The notes under the pieces: model-generated
Told to the model about the DNA's origin: nothing
Seen by the model: the letters and a program-made list of their open reading frames with translations, nothing else
Databases searched by the model: none
Assembly (NCBI RefSeq): GCF_001590725.1
Contig: NZ_LQXR01000001.1
Span: 186,001-250,000 of the forward strand
Source: Snodgrassella sp. CFCC 13594
Lineage (GTDB): Bacteria; Pseudomonadota; Gammaproteobacteria; Burkholderiales; Neisseriaceae
DNA length: 64,000 bases
Reading direction: 5' to 3'
Translations under genes and position numbers: made by a program
Shown: one piece after another, positions 36,882 to 45,285 of the stretch
Numbering within the stretch: the stretch's first letter is position 1
How the letters are laid out: the number at the start of each line of letters is the position of its first letter

Positions 36882-38180
36882 TTAACTTTCTAATAAAGCA
36901 CGGCCCAAATAATCCTTGGTGCTATTCACGCCCGGCAGTACAAAATAATAGCCACCACCAAAAGGTTTGATGTAGCGTTCTAGCGGTTCGCCATTCAAGC
37001 GATTTTGGGTATCGATAAAACCTTTTTTCAAATCATTCTGGTATGAGATAAAAACCAAGCCCATGTCAATTTCGCCGGAAGGCAACACGCCCAAGGAATA
37101 ACTAAAGCTTCGACGACGCAATTTGGCTACGTGTCGTTCTGGATTGCGTGGTTCGGCGCGGCGCATGTGTGAATCAAATAAAATACGGTCGCCATGGGGA
37201 TCCTGATTCATTTGTGGATCATCCATTTCGTGTTTCATGCCGATGGGCGCGCCACTGTCTTTATAGCGACCAAAATCATTTTCTTGATCTTCCAATGGGG
37301 TTCTGTCCCAAAAAGCCAAATTAAAGCGGATCAAGCGTATGGCTTGGTAGCTCCCGCCCAAGCACCAATCAGGTTCGTGATTGTTTTCAGTGATCCAAAC
37401 CAAATCATCCATTTGTTGCTTGTCGGTGGCTGGTGCATTGCCAGTACCATCTTTAAAGCCAAATAAATTAATGGCAGTAGAGTGGCGATCAATGTCTCGT
37501 GCGGGTAAAAAACCATCAATTTTCCACACGGGCATCATTTGATCGCTGGTGTGACGAACAATGTCACGCAAGGCATAAATCACACTTTCACGGCTATTGG
37601 CGCAAAATTGCAACACCAAGTCACCACCACACCATTCTTTTTGTAAGCGATCATTGGGAAATCGCGTCATGGTAACCAATTTTTTGGGTTTCTTTTTGGC
37701 TAAACCAAAACGCTGATCAAATAAAGGTGCACCCAAAGACAAGGTAATGGTGAGGGAATCTGGTTCCAAGCGGGCGCCCAAAATACCCGATTCTGGCGGT
37801 GGCAATTTGTCGTTTTTTTGTGTGGGAAATGATTGTGGTTGCGTCAGAAAAGCAATGCGCGCAGACAATGTTTTAAATAGTTGCCGCAACTGATCAGCGG
37901 TGGTGATGCTGAGGTTGAAAGCCATAAAAATGGCTTCTTTGGTATCAGGCGTAATGACGCCAGCTTGGTGCGGTCCGCGATAGTCAACGGCCTGATTGTA
38001 ATCATGGATGCAGCTGGAGGCAGAAGTGCCTGATGATTTGGCCAGCGCATTGATACTGGCCACGCCCAGTCCGCCCGCCAGCAGCATTTTCATGCCTTGA
38101 CGGCGGCTCAAATTAGAAGGGGTATCGACATCGCTGTGGCTCGTCGTTTGTGCTACAGAGTTTTGGTTAATTTTGGTCAT
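36882..38180 (-). CDS. efeB: Dye-decolorising peroxidase EfeB, Tat-exported
   Basis: This 432-residue DyP-type haem peroxidase is the EfeB partner of the EfeUO ferrous iron importer; EfeB has been proposed to oxidise ferrous iron or release iron from haem. A twin-arginine signal (SRRQGMKMLLAGG, Arg 26-27) marks Tat export. The DyP signature GxxDG appears as GFKDGTGN, and the proximal haem His is in SHMRRAEPRNP. It is the last gene of the five-gene iron operon, 10 bases after efeO. Confidence 0.93.
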   Translation of the reverse strand: MTKINQNSVAQTTSHSDVDTPSNLSRRQGMKMLLAGGLGVASINALAKSSGTSASSCIHDYNQAVDYRGPHQAGVITPDTKEAIFMAFNLSITTADQLRQLFKTLSARIAFLTQPQSFPTQKNDKLPPPESGILGARLEPDSLTITLSLGAPLFDQRFGLAKKKPKKLVTMTRFPNDRLQKEWCGGDLVLQFCANSRESVIYALRDIVRHTSDQMMPVWKIDGFLPARDIDRHSTAINLFGFKDGTGNAPATDKQQMDDLVWITENNHEPDWCLGGSYQAIRLIRFNLAFWDRTPLEDQENDFGRYKDSGAPIGMKHEMDDPQMNQDPHGDRILFDSHMRRAEPRNPERHVAKLRRRSFSYSLGVLPSGEIDMGLVFISYQNDLKKGFIDTQNRLNGEPLERYIKPFGGGYYFVLPGVNSTKDYLGRALLES

Positions 38181-38190
38181 GTTGTTTGTC

Positions 38191-39087
38191 TCAACGGCGA
38201 TATTTGTAATAAATATCCACATTTAGGTCAGCGCGTAGCTGTGCCAATCGATCAGCTTGTTCCGTGACCAATGAATACAATTTATTGTGATCCGCCATGC
38301 TCAGTTGATCAAAAGGCCGGTATTGCTGGTCAGACAGCCTATATTTTTGCAAGATGGTTTGGATTTGAGCAAAACTTTCTTCAATCGGCTGCAATTGGGC
38401 TTGCGCGATAAACGGGCGCAAGTGGCGAATGATCATTTGTGAACCAACCACATTGGCTTCCATATCGGCAATATCGCTGTGGCTGAACTGGTTTTCTTGC
38501 CCCAATAGTTTGGTTTGCAGAATCATTTCCATGAAATCCGCTGACGATTGCACCATTTTGGCAATCTCAATGGTTTCAACGGCCATGCGTTTGCGCAAAT
38601 CGCCCACTTCATATTGTAGTGGAACCGCGTCATCATGTGCTTTTTGGGCGTCTTTCAATGTAAATAAATCATATTCAACCAAGTGAAAACCCACAAAACG
38701 TGGATCATTCACCCCATCAATATAATAATCGGCACGTGAATTGATGGTTCTATCCGCATTACCAAACAAAACCACAATCGGTCGAATGCGCTCATACGTT
38801 TGGTGTGCTTTGACATAAGCTTGCTGCGCTGCCTGAAGGTGGCCAGCTTTGCTGTATCGAACCACATCACCTACTAAATCATCCAAGTTTTTTAATTGCT
38901 GCTGTACTTCTTGCAAATAGGCGCGGATAGCCGGTTGGTATTTGGTCGGCGTGGGGATGTCGCCTTTGGCGGCAACAAAATTAGCATCATTAATAATGGG
39001 CGCACGCAAGCCGTGTGCCGATGAATACACAGGAGACATCAGCACACACGCCAAGAGCACACCTAAATAGGTTGTCGAGCGATTCAT
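38191..39087 (-). CDS. efeO: EfeO/EfeM-type M75 periplasmic iron-binding protein
   Basis: This 298-residue exported protein has a signal peptide (SSAHG cleavage region) and an imelysin/M75 domain with the HxxE motif GFHLVEY. E. coli EfeO carries an N-terminal cupredoxin domain as well; here that domain is absent from this protein and a separate cupredoxin is encoded two genes upstream. The ATG overlaps the efeU stop by four bases (39084-39087), so the two are translationally coupled. Confidence 0.92.
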   Translation of the reverse strand: MNRSTTYLGVLLACVLMSPVYSSAHGLRAPIINDANFVAAKGDIPTPTKYQPAIRAYLQEVQQQLKNLDDLVGDVVRYSKAGHLQAAQQAYVKAHQTYERIRPIVVLFGNADRTINSRADYYIDGVNDPRFVGFHLVEYDLFTLKDAQKAHDDAVPLQYEVGDLRKRMAVETIEIAKMVQSSADFMEMILQTKLLGQENQFSHSDIADMEANVVGSQMIIRHLRPFIAQAQLQPIEESFAQIQTILQKYRLSDQQYRPFDQLSMADHNKLYSLVTEQADRLAQLRADLNVDIYYKYRR

Positions 39088-39914
39088 TTGGTTTTTTTTC
39101 TCAAAAATAAGCAGGCCATCACTACCCAATAAACCACGAAAGTAATGACGCTAATCCACATGGGCTGTGAACGATAAGCAAAGAAAGAAGACGCAAAGTC
39201 ACCAATCAAGCTGCTGTCATCCATCAAATGAGATGTATCCCAAGCTGGGTTAATGAGGAAATCGGGCACAGCTACATCTTGTTCGAGAAGCAGATTAGTA
39301 CCATCTTCAACTCCTTTCAGAAGTAATGATACAGCCAAGAACAATAAAATAATGCCGGTAACCGTAAAAAATTTCTTCCATTGCACGACGCGGCTGGTAA
39401 GTACAAAAGCATAGAAAGTCAGTGCAGATACGGCCACGCCAATCAACACGGCCAATAGGAAGCTCATGTAATTGGTGTGATTCAACTGCATGATTTGGCC
39501 GGATAAAAATACCACAATCTCACTGCCTTCGCGAGCGATGGCAATGGCAATAATAAACAGTGCACCCCACCATGAATGATGTTCAACATGGGCCGCCATC
39601 TCACTCTCCAGAGAAGATTTCATGGTGCGGCCGTGCTTGTTCATCCAATACACCATTTGCACAATCAATGCGCAGGCCACAAATGACATGCCCATCATAA
39701 ATAAAGTCTGGTTGTTGCCTTGTAATACATTAAATACGCCATAAATGACCATGGCCAATATCACTGACACCAAAACACCCAAGCCCACGCCGCCCAATAA
39801 ATAACGCATGCCGTTTTTGCTGTCTGGATTTTGCTTAATCCAAGCGTAAATAATCCCGATGACCAAGAGTGCCTCAAAACATTCTCGCCATACCACGAAT
39901 ATAACTTGTCCCAT
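39084..39914 (-). CDS. efeU: FTR1-family iron permease EfeU
   Basis: This 276-residue inner-membrane permease of the FTR1/OFeT family imports iron after oxidation. It has seven or so hydrophobic segments and both REXXE iron motifs: RECFE (residues 10-14) and REGSE (about 128-132). It lies between the cupredoxin gene (14 bases upstream) and efeO (overlapping). Confidence 0.95.
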   Translation of the reverse strand: MGQVIFVVWRECFEALLVIGIIYAWIKQNPDSKNGMRYLLGGVGLGVLVSVILAMVIYGVFNVLQGNNQTLFMMGMSFVACALIVQMVYWMNKHGRTMKSSLESEMAAHVEHHSWWGALFIIAIAIAREGSEIVVFLSGQIMQLNHTNYMSFLLAVLIGVAVSALTFYAFVLTSRVVQWKKFFTVTGIILLFLAVSLLLKGVEDGTNLLLEQDVAVPDFLINPAWDTSHLMDDSSLIGDFASSFFAYRSQPMWISVITFVVYWVVMACLFLRKKTK

Positions 39915-39928
39915 TACCGATTCCTCGT

Positions 39929-40264
39929 TTATTTAACGATGAGTTTGCCCTTGGGCTTATTAAGATGAAAATCATCAAAAAAGATATATGTGCCTGGTTT
40001 TTTTGGCGCAATCACCACAACTGAGCTGGCTCCAGGCGCCAGTACTTTTTCTTTCACCAGTTGGGTACTTTCAAATTCCACAGGGCCTTTGCCAACATTG
40101 CTGACATTGATGCGGATAATTTTATTGGCTGGTGCGTAAAGAGTTAGGGGCATCATATCGCCGTCTTTCATTTTGAGATTTACGGTATGCTTGTCATCTG
40201 CCATAGCCAGAGAAGATAAAGCCATACCCACTAAGGTTACGGCAGTTATTATTTTTTTATTCAT
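39929..40264 (-). CDS. Periplasmic cupredoxin-domain protein of the iron operon
   Basis: This 111-residue exported protein has a signal peptide ending LAMADD and a cupredoxin_1-type domain (RINVSNVGKGPVEFESTQLVKEKVLAPGASSVVVI...YIFFDDFH). In E. coli this domain is fused to EfeO; here it is a separate gene. The usual type 1 copper Cys is not present, as in EfeO cupredoxins, so a role in iron or copper binding is inferred. AAGGAG before ATG 40264 fixes the start; an in-frame extension upstream is not used. Confidence 0.88.
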   Translation of the reverse strand: MNKKIITAVTLVGMALSSLAMADDKHTVNLKMKDGDMMPLTLYAPANKIIRINVSNVGKGPVEFESTQLVKEKVLAPGASSVVVIAPKKPGTYIFFDDFHLNKPKGKLIVK

Positions 40265-40364
40265 GACATAAAACTCCTTATTAAATGCCATCTCAAAAAT
40301 ACTAATAGGGATTAGGCCGCACCGTAAAGAAGCGACCATAATCCCCATTCACTTTTATTTACAA

Positions 40365-40910
40365 TCAGTAGCTGCCTTTTCGGCCAACGCCTGCGTAATC
40401 AAAATCCCAGCTGACTTCAAATGGTTTGAACCAAGGGGCTACACCGGTTTCTTTATCAATGTGGCGCGCCATTTGATCAGCAGATGGCGGAGCAATTCGG
40501 TATGTCACACGGTATTTGCCCAAGCCATCTAATTTAACATTGTCGCCATAATGTGGGCCATCGCTGGCGACCATAGACATAAACTTACCTGAATGTTTGA
40601 AGCTGCCGCCCAATTTGGTTACGGTGTATTCCACATTCAAATTTGGCATCCAGTCACCTTCCGCAAAACCATTTGGGTTGCCTTCGGTGGCGTGAATGTC
40701 AGCTTCCATGTGCACGTCGGATTTGTTGGCGGGCAAATGCATATTCATGTGATTCATGCCATCTGTGTCCATGGTGATCGGTGGCAAATATACACCGGCG
40801 ATTTCCATACCGTTTTTGATGACAGGTTTGCCCATAGGGTATTCTTGGGCAAAGGCCGCAGTAGATACCATAGCCACGCTAACAATAGCTGCTTTTTGAA
40901 AAATATTCAT
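40365..40910 (-). CDS. P19/FetP-like periplasmic iron transport protein
   Basis: This 181-residue exported protein belongs to the P19 / Tp34 family (Campylobacter P19, E. coli FetP), periplasmic dimers that bind copper and iron next to an FTR1 permease. The signal peptide ends AAFAQEYPMG. The metal-binding residues lie in GMEIAGVYLPP and in HMNMHLPANKSDVHMEADIHA. It is the first gene of the iron operon, behind a Fur-like site. Start 40910 is preceded by CGGGAAAAAA; an extension to 40940 is possible but adds no homology. Confidence 0.92.
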   Translation of the reverse strand: MNIFQKAAIVSVAMVSTAAFAQEYPMGKPVIKNGMEIAGVYLPPITMDTDGMNHMNMHLPANKSDVHMEADIHATEGNPNGFAEGDWMPNLNVEYTVTKLGGSFKHSGKFMSMVASDGPHYGDNVKLDGLGKYRVTYRIAPPSADQMARHIDKETGVAPWFKPFEVSWDFDYAGVGRKGSY

Positions 40911-40962
40911 TTTTTTCCCGATTTGGTTAGACTCAATCAATATTAGGATTAATACCCAGTAA

Positions 40963-40990
40963 AGGCTGCCTGAATTGGTTTCAGACAGCT
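40963..40990. repeat. Imperfect inverted uptake pair in the iron-operon leader
   Basis: AAGGCTGCCTGAA and TTTCAGACAGCTT flank four bases and can form a hairpin. It lies between the Fur-like site and the first gene, so it would be in the 5' leader of the operon. Confidence 0.6.
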
Positions 40991-41009
40991 TGTAACTACT
41001 GGATATTAA

Positions 41010-41024
41010 TGATACCTGTTATCA
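41010..41024. promoter_or_regulatory. Fur-box-like site upstream of the iron operon
   Basis: TGATACCTGTTATCA matches the 7-1-7 Fur consensus TGATAATnATTATCA at 11 of 14 positions and sits within a longer dyad (about 41001-41030). Iron-loaded Fur would repress the P19-efeUOB operon. Confidence 0.7.
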
Positions 41025-41429
41025 ATATACGCCGATAAATTCTATTTGAGAATGGTTTTGATATAATTTCTTAATAAAAATCAAAGTAGATTGTAAAATG
41101 AGGTGTAATAGCTAAATAAATGTGGATTAAATAAATTTAAAAACAATAAGATGAGTTTTTATTTGGGTGTTGTTGCTGTGCATTCAATATGAACGGTAGC
41201 GATGTTGTTGGGATGTTGCTGTACTTTAGAGGTTTGGGGATGAGGCTGGTGCTCAGTAGGTGAATTGACTGCGTGATAGCATCATGCCTATGGTGGATGC
41301 GCGACTGTGCTGGCGTTATACATTGGGTGACTGACAATTTACGGCAGGAAACTACACGTTTTGTGGCAGGCCTTTTATTTGGTTATTGATGTTTTTAAAT
41401 TATAGTATTGAAATTGTTGAAATTATTAT
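41025..41429. other. AT-rich intergenic gap
   Basis: Most of this gap is AT-rich, with no open frame that has a credible start and product. It may contain upstream activator or IHF sites for the sigma-54 promoter that follows, but none can be named with confidence. Confidence 0.5.
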
Positions 41430-41446
41430 TTGGCATGGTCCTTGCA
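41430..41446 (+). promoter_or_regulatory. Sigma-54 promoter
   Basis: TTGGCATGGTCCTTGCA matches the sigma-54 consensus TTGGCACGrnnnTTGCw at all fixed positions but one (T for C after TGGCA). The GG and GC pairs are separated by exactly 10 bases, as required. Transcription should start near 41457. Confidence 0.75.
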
Positions 41447-41456
41447 TTAATTTATA

Positions 41457-41549
41457 TGTACTACTGAAATGGACTTCGATGGATATTTTGGTGGTGCGAC
41501 AATTTGTGTTTGTTTTGTTCCGGCTTCTGTAATGAAGCCGGTTTTTTTT
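41457..41549 (+). ncRNA. Candidate small RNA from the sigma-54 promoter
   Basis: A transcript of about 90 bases is predicted from the promoter at 41430-41446 to the terminator at 41520-41549. No known gene lies between. A 17-codon frame (41479-41532, starting ATGGATATT and ending in the terminator loop) is possible, but has no ribosome-binding site. A small RNA is the simplest reading; a short peptide or the relic of a lost gene promoter are alternatives. Confidence 0.4.
41520..41549 (+). terminator. Rho-independent terminator in the gap before rnhA
   Basis: CCGGCTTC and GAAGCCGG form an 8-bp stem around TGTAAT, followed by eight T on the plus strand. No plus-strand gene precedes it within 14 kb other than the candidate small RNA; rnhA next to it is on the minus strand. 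Confidence 0.9.
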
Positions 41550-41557
41550 GGTTGCCA

Positions 41558-42004
41558 TCAGGGGCGGGTTATGGAGGCTGCACCTTGATTGGCCAATGCA
41601 TCGGCCCGTTCGTTACCATCGTGGCCTGCATGGCCTTTAACCCAATGCCATTTAATCTCGTGTTTGCCTGCTTCAGTATCCAGTGCTTGCCACAAGTCCA
41701 CATTTTTGACTGGTTGCTTATTCGCTGTTTTCCAGCCGCGCGCTTTCCATCCAACAAGCCACTCACTCATGCCTTGCATGACGTATTTGGAATCGGTGTA
41801 AATATCAATGATGCAGGGGCGCTTGAGGGTGCGCAAGCCTTCAATGACCGCCATGAGTTCCATGCGGTTATTGGTGGTGTCGGGGTTGCCACCAAATAAG
41901 GCTTTTTCGTGTTCGCCATATTTTAAGAGTGCGCCCCAACCGCCGATGCCTGGATTGCCTTTGCAGGCGCCATCGGTATAAAGGGTAACTTTGGGTTTGT
42001 TCAT
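41558..42004 (-). CDS. rnhA: Ribonuclease HI
   Basis: RNase HI degrades the RNA of RNA-DNA hybrids. The 148-residue protein carries the catalytic carboxylates in [12 protein letters not shown] (Asp 11), [13 protein letters not shown] (Glu ~49), YTDSKYV (Asp ~71) and NERADALAN (Asp ~135), and the [15 protein letters not shown] block. Preceded by an exact uptake sequence at 42038-42049. Confidence 0.97.
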   Translation of the reverse strand: MNKPKVTLYTDGACKGNPGIGGWGALLKYGEHEKALFGGNPDTTNNRMELMAVIEGLRTLKRPCIIDIYTDSKYVMQGMSEWLVGWKARGWKTANKQPVKNVDLWQALDTEAGKHEIKWHWVKGHAGHDGNERADALANQGAASITRP

Positions 42005-42089
42005 GAAGTTAATGTGGTGTCATCAAATGAGGGGGAGAGGCTGCCTGAAAAGCAGCGTGTTGTCTACGATTAATATAGCTTGGTTATTG

Positions 42090-43496
42090 TCAGTCTGTGG
42101 CTGGAATGACCTTACCTGGGTTTAATACATGATGCGGATCAAAATGGTCTTTTTGTGCGCGCATCCATGCTATTTCTTCAGTGCTACGCACTTTAGTGAG
42201 CCAATGGGTTTTCAATTGGCCTATGCCATGTTCCGCAGCGATGGTGCCGTGGTGCGCCAAAACCTGCTCATAAACCGTGGCATTGATGTCTGTTTCAAAA
42301 TCGTATACGGCGTTATTGAGGACATGGGGCAAGAATACGTTGTAATGCAGGCTACCATCCCCTAAGTGGCCAAAAATCACCAGTTGCGTATTGGGGTGTA
42401 ATTTGTCCATGGCCTGTGCGCAGGTTTCGATGAAATCGGCGACTTGTGCAATGGGTACCGCTATATCGTGTTTGATGCTGGCGCCAAGATGACGTTGTGC
42501 AGCCGAAATATTTTCGCGCAGCAGCCATAGGTGCTGGCGTTCTGTGTCGGATTGGGCAATTACCGCATTGAGCCAGTTACCTGCGCTCAGCACTTCAATA
42601 AGCGGATCGTCCAAGGCCGCTTGCGGCAGACTGTCGGTTAGTTCGAGTAACACGTGCCATGCTGCTGCCACGGGCGGCGTGTGTTGACTGTATTGGGCCG
42701 AAAGTGCCAAAGCTTGATCACTGATTAATTCAAAACTACTGAGTCGTTCTGCAAAACGGTTTTTCACTGCGCCCAATAAAGCCACAGCTGCCTGAATACT
42801 GTTTAAACCTATCCAAGCCGTTTGCACGCTTTGCGGCTGGGCATAGAGTTTTAAAGTGGCACCGGTAATCACTGCCAAAGTGCCTTCGCTGCCGATGATT
42901 TGCTGGCGTAATTCATAGCCGGTGGTGTTTTTGTGTAGAGGCTGTAAATGGCTGACCAAAGTGCCGTTGGGTAAGACATATTCCAGACCCAGTACCAAAT
43001 CTCGCGCAGTGCCATAGCGCACCACATTCAAGCCACCCGCATTACAGGCTATGTTGCCACCAATTTGACACGTTCCTTCACTGGCCAGACTAAGCGGAAA
43101 ATAACGGTCTGCCGCGCGTGCAGCTTGCTGCACCTGAGCCAGTATCATGCCTGCATCTACGGTAATGGTGTTGTCGGCTGTATTTACTTCGCGCACGCGG
43201 TTGAGCCGGCCCATGGCCAAGAGAAAGCCCTTTCCGTTTAAAGACGCGAGTGGGGTAGCGCCGCCACACAAGCCGGTGTTGCCACCTTGTGGGGTAATGG
43301 GGATGTTATGTGTATGGCAATAACGCAAAATGGTTTGCACTTGTGCCACGCTTCGTGGCAGTAAAACCGCCCAAGCATTGCCTTTATAGCGCCGGCGTTG
43401 GTCAATACAATACGGTGCCATGTCTTCTGGCTTGGTGAGGATGTCGGGTTCGCCCAAGCAGGCTTGCATGGCGGCCAAATGGATGTGCGCTTCCAT
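42090..43496 (-). CDS. FAD-binding 2-hydroxyacid oxidase/dehydrogenase (GlcD/D2HGDH-like)
   Basis: This 468-residue flavoprotein of the VAO/GlcD family oxidises a D-2-hydroxy acid (D-lactate, glycolate or D-2-hydroxyglutarate). The FAD PP-loop PITPQGGNTGLCGGATP is near residues 67-83, and GGNIACNAGGLNVVRYGTARDLVLGLE near 147-173. C-terminal substrate and metal region: FGHLGDGSLHYNVF and EHGIGQLKTHWL, with DPHHVLNPGKV at the end. The first-shell residues do not fix the exact substrate. Single gene. Confidence 0.9.
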   Translation of the reverse strand: MEAHIHLAAMQACLGEPDILTKPEDMAPYCIDQRRRYKGNAWAVLLPRSVAQVQTILRYCHTHNIPITPQGGNTGLCGGATPLASLNGKGFLLAMGRLNRVREVNTADNTITVDAGMILAQVQQAARAADRYFPLSLASEGTCQIGGNIACNAGGLNVVRYGTARDLVLGLEYVLPNGTLVSHLQPLHKNTTGYELRQQIIGSEGTLAVITGATLKLYAQPQSVQTAWIGLNSIQAAVALLGAVKNRFAERLSSFELISDQALALSAQYSQHTPPVAAAWHVLLELTDSLPQAALDDPLIEVLSAGNWLNAVIAQSDTERQHLWLLRENISAAQRHLGASIKHDIAVPIAQVADFIETCAQAMDKLHPNTQLVIFGHLGDGSLHYNVFLPHVLNNAVYDFETDINATVYEQVLAHHGTIAAEHGIGQLKTHWLTKVRSTEEIAWMRAQKDHFDPHHVLNPGKVIPATD

Positions 43497-43632
43497 GGTG
43501 GTTCTCGTGGATATAGTGGTTGGGATTGTACGCTAACTTGCCAATGGTCGCTGGTTGCTTGAAATCGCTGCGAATCTGCCCAGATTGAAGTTAAGTCAAG
43601 TACAATGGTGGCTGATTTTGGTTGAGGGACGA

Positions 43633-43995
43633 ATGATGTATTTTGTTGACCGCAGTGCAGTGGTATTGAAACCCACACAGGTTTTTTTGGACTGGTTATT
43701 CACCACAGACGAAGACATGCCTGAGATTACCTTGGCACAATTACAAAGCAATTGCACCACTCTATTGGTGCCAGAATTTGATACACCTGAGGAAGTGGTA
43801 GGCTATGTAGGCGAGCATTTTCAGCCTATTTTCGAAGCCGAATTGGCGGGTTGGGAAATTGAAAAAGCCAAATGGCCTAAAGACTTGAATGTGGAGACGT
43901 TTTGGACTTTTTTTAGCATAGACGTCAATGACATGGTGTTGGATATGGTGGATGCTGATATTCAGGTGTCTCCCCTGTTTGATAACATGATGTAG
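43633..43995 (+). CDS. Conserved Neisseriaceae hypothetical protein
   Basis: This acidic 120-residue protein begins MMYFVDRSAVVLKPTQVFLDWL, a sequence conserved among Neisseria hypothetical proteins, and ends VLDMVDADIQVSPLFDN. There is no signal peptide, membrane segment or known domain. GAGGGACGA precedes the start. In-frame codons run upstream to 43555, but conservation and the ribosome-binding site support 43633. Confidence 0.8.
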   Translation: MMYFVDRSAVVLKPTQVFLDWLFTTDEDMPEITLAQLQSNCTTLLVPEFDTPEEVVGYVGEHFQPIFEAELAGWEIEKAKWPKDLNVETFWTFFSIDVNDMVLDMVDADIQVSPLFDNMM

Positions 43996-44029
43996 TACAA
44001 AGTTTTGGGCGGTTAATGAGGATTTAAGC

Positions 44030-44647
44030 ATGAATTGGACCACACTTTTGTTGTTTATCCCTGCGTGTTTTGCGCTTAATCTGGCGCCTGGGCCCAATAA
44101 TTTGTTGTCGGTGAGCTTGGCCAGCCGTTATGGTTTTCTGCCAGCTTGTTGGGCTGGCGTAGGCCGCCTAGCTGCGTTTGTCATGATGATTGCGTTGACT
44201 GCTGTGGGCTTGGCTGTGGTACTGCAAACCTCGGTGATGGCGTTTTACATCATCAAAATAGGTGGTGCGCTGTATTTGTTTTATATGGCTTGGCAACTGT
44301 GGCATGCCGATACCTCGGTTGCGCCTGCCATTGATAGCCACACACATTCACTGTGGCGGATGATGCGGCAGGAATTTTGGTTGGCGGCGGGCAATCCTAA
44401 AGCAATGTTGATTTTTACCGCTTTTTTACCACAATTTATTGATACCAGCGCCTCCAGTGGTTTGCAATTTTTGATTTTAGGCAGTGTGTTTTTGCTGTTG
44501 GAATGGTTGGCCATCGCGGTGTATGCCTATGTGGGCGCATATCTTCGTCGCCGCTTTACTGAAATCAGATTTCGTCGTCGTTTTAACCGCGGTTGTGCAG
44601 CGGTGCTCGGGGGTGCGGGCGTTGGTCTACTGCTGATGCGACGCTAG
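44030..44647 (+). CDS. LysE/RhtB-family amino-acid exporter
   Basis: This 205-residue inner-membrane protein exports amino acids or derivatives. Six hydrophobic segments are seen, with the family signature LAPGPNNLLSVSLASRYGF (residues ~18-36) and AGNPKAMLIFTAFLPQF (about 119-135). Exporters of this family vary in substrate (threonine, homoserine, leucine, lysine), so none is assigned. Confidence 0.9.
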   Translation: MNWTTLLLFIPACFALNLAPGPNNLLSVSLASRYGFLPACWAGVGRLAAFVMMIALTAVGLAVVLQTSVMAFYIIKIGGALYLFYMAWQLWHADTSVAPAIDSHTHSLWRMMRQEFWLAAGNPKAMLIFTAFLPQFIDTSASSGLQFLILGSVFLLLEWLAIAVYAYVGAYLRRRFTEIRFRRRFNRGCAAVLGGAGVGLLLMRR

Positions 44648-44700
44648 TGCGTGTTTTGGCTGCACCGGATGGCTGATAAAATCATTAAAGAGAGGCCGGT

Positions 44701-45152
44701 ATGCCAGCATTTACTGTCCAATTCACGCCATCAAGCAATGCCAAGTGCTGAGTATTTTGCTGCACGTCACAACCATAGCGGTGGTTGCTTGGTTTTTAAC
44801 CGGGTGGCTGAAATGGCTGTGGTTGGGGTTGGTGTGGTTTTCGGGTTGCTGGGTGCTAGGGCGGCTACGGGGCCGTGGTACCAATGTGGCTGTGTTGGTG
44901 GTAGATGAGGCCGGCGAGGCCCACTTGCAATTGCACGGCGAAAACGGTTTTCAGGCAGCCTATTTGCATGAAGACAGTCGTATTCAGCGGTATGGTGCGT
45001 GGCTGCATTGGCAATTGGGACGGCGTACATTGTGGCAATTTGTGTGGGTGGACATGACGGATGCCGATGCGTTCCGACGCTTGAAAGTGTGGGCCATTTG
45101 GTGTCGCCCAAAAATCCCGATGAATATTAGGAACGCGCCGCCCATGGATTAG
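44701..45152 (+). CDS. YgfX-like small membrane protein (frameshifted)
   Basis: The restored 150-residue protein has an N-terminal MPAFTVQFTPSSNAKC, then two membrane segments (about 18-60), a short soluble part and the YgfX-like ending DADAFRRLKVWAIW. The frame from ATG 44701, which has a good GAGAGG ribosome-binding site, ends early at 44749-44751; the next frame carries the rest. Adding one C at about 44748 (tgcctgag) joins them. YgfX in E. coli pairs with SdhE (CptB); no sdhE is next to this gene. Exact uptake sequence inside at 44950. Confidence 0.7.
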
Positions 45153-45285
45153 CGTGGCGATGGTGGCGAGGCCAATCAGCTTGCCTGTCGTAAAGGCTGC
45201 CTGGAAGATTAAAAATGGAATGGCTGTGTTGATGGCGGCTTGAGTCTGAAATCAATACGGCATTGAATATAAGCACGAATGAACC

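Noticed and set aside
41137..41337. 66-codon minus-strand frame in the AT-rich gap
   Set aside because: Low-complexity sequence, no ribosome-binding site and no recognisable product.
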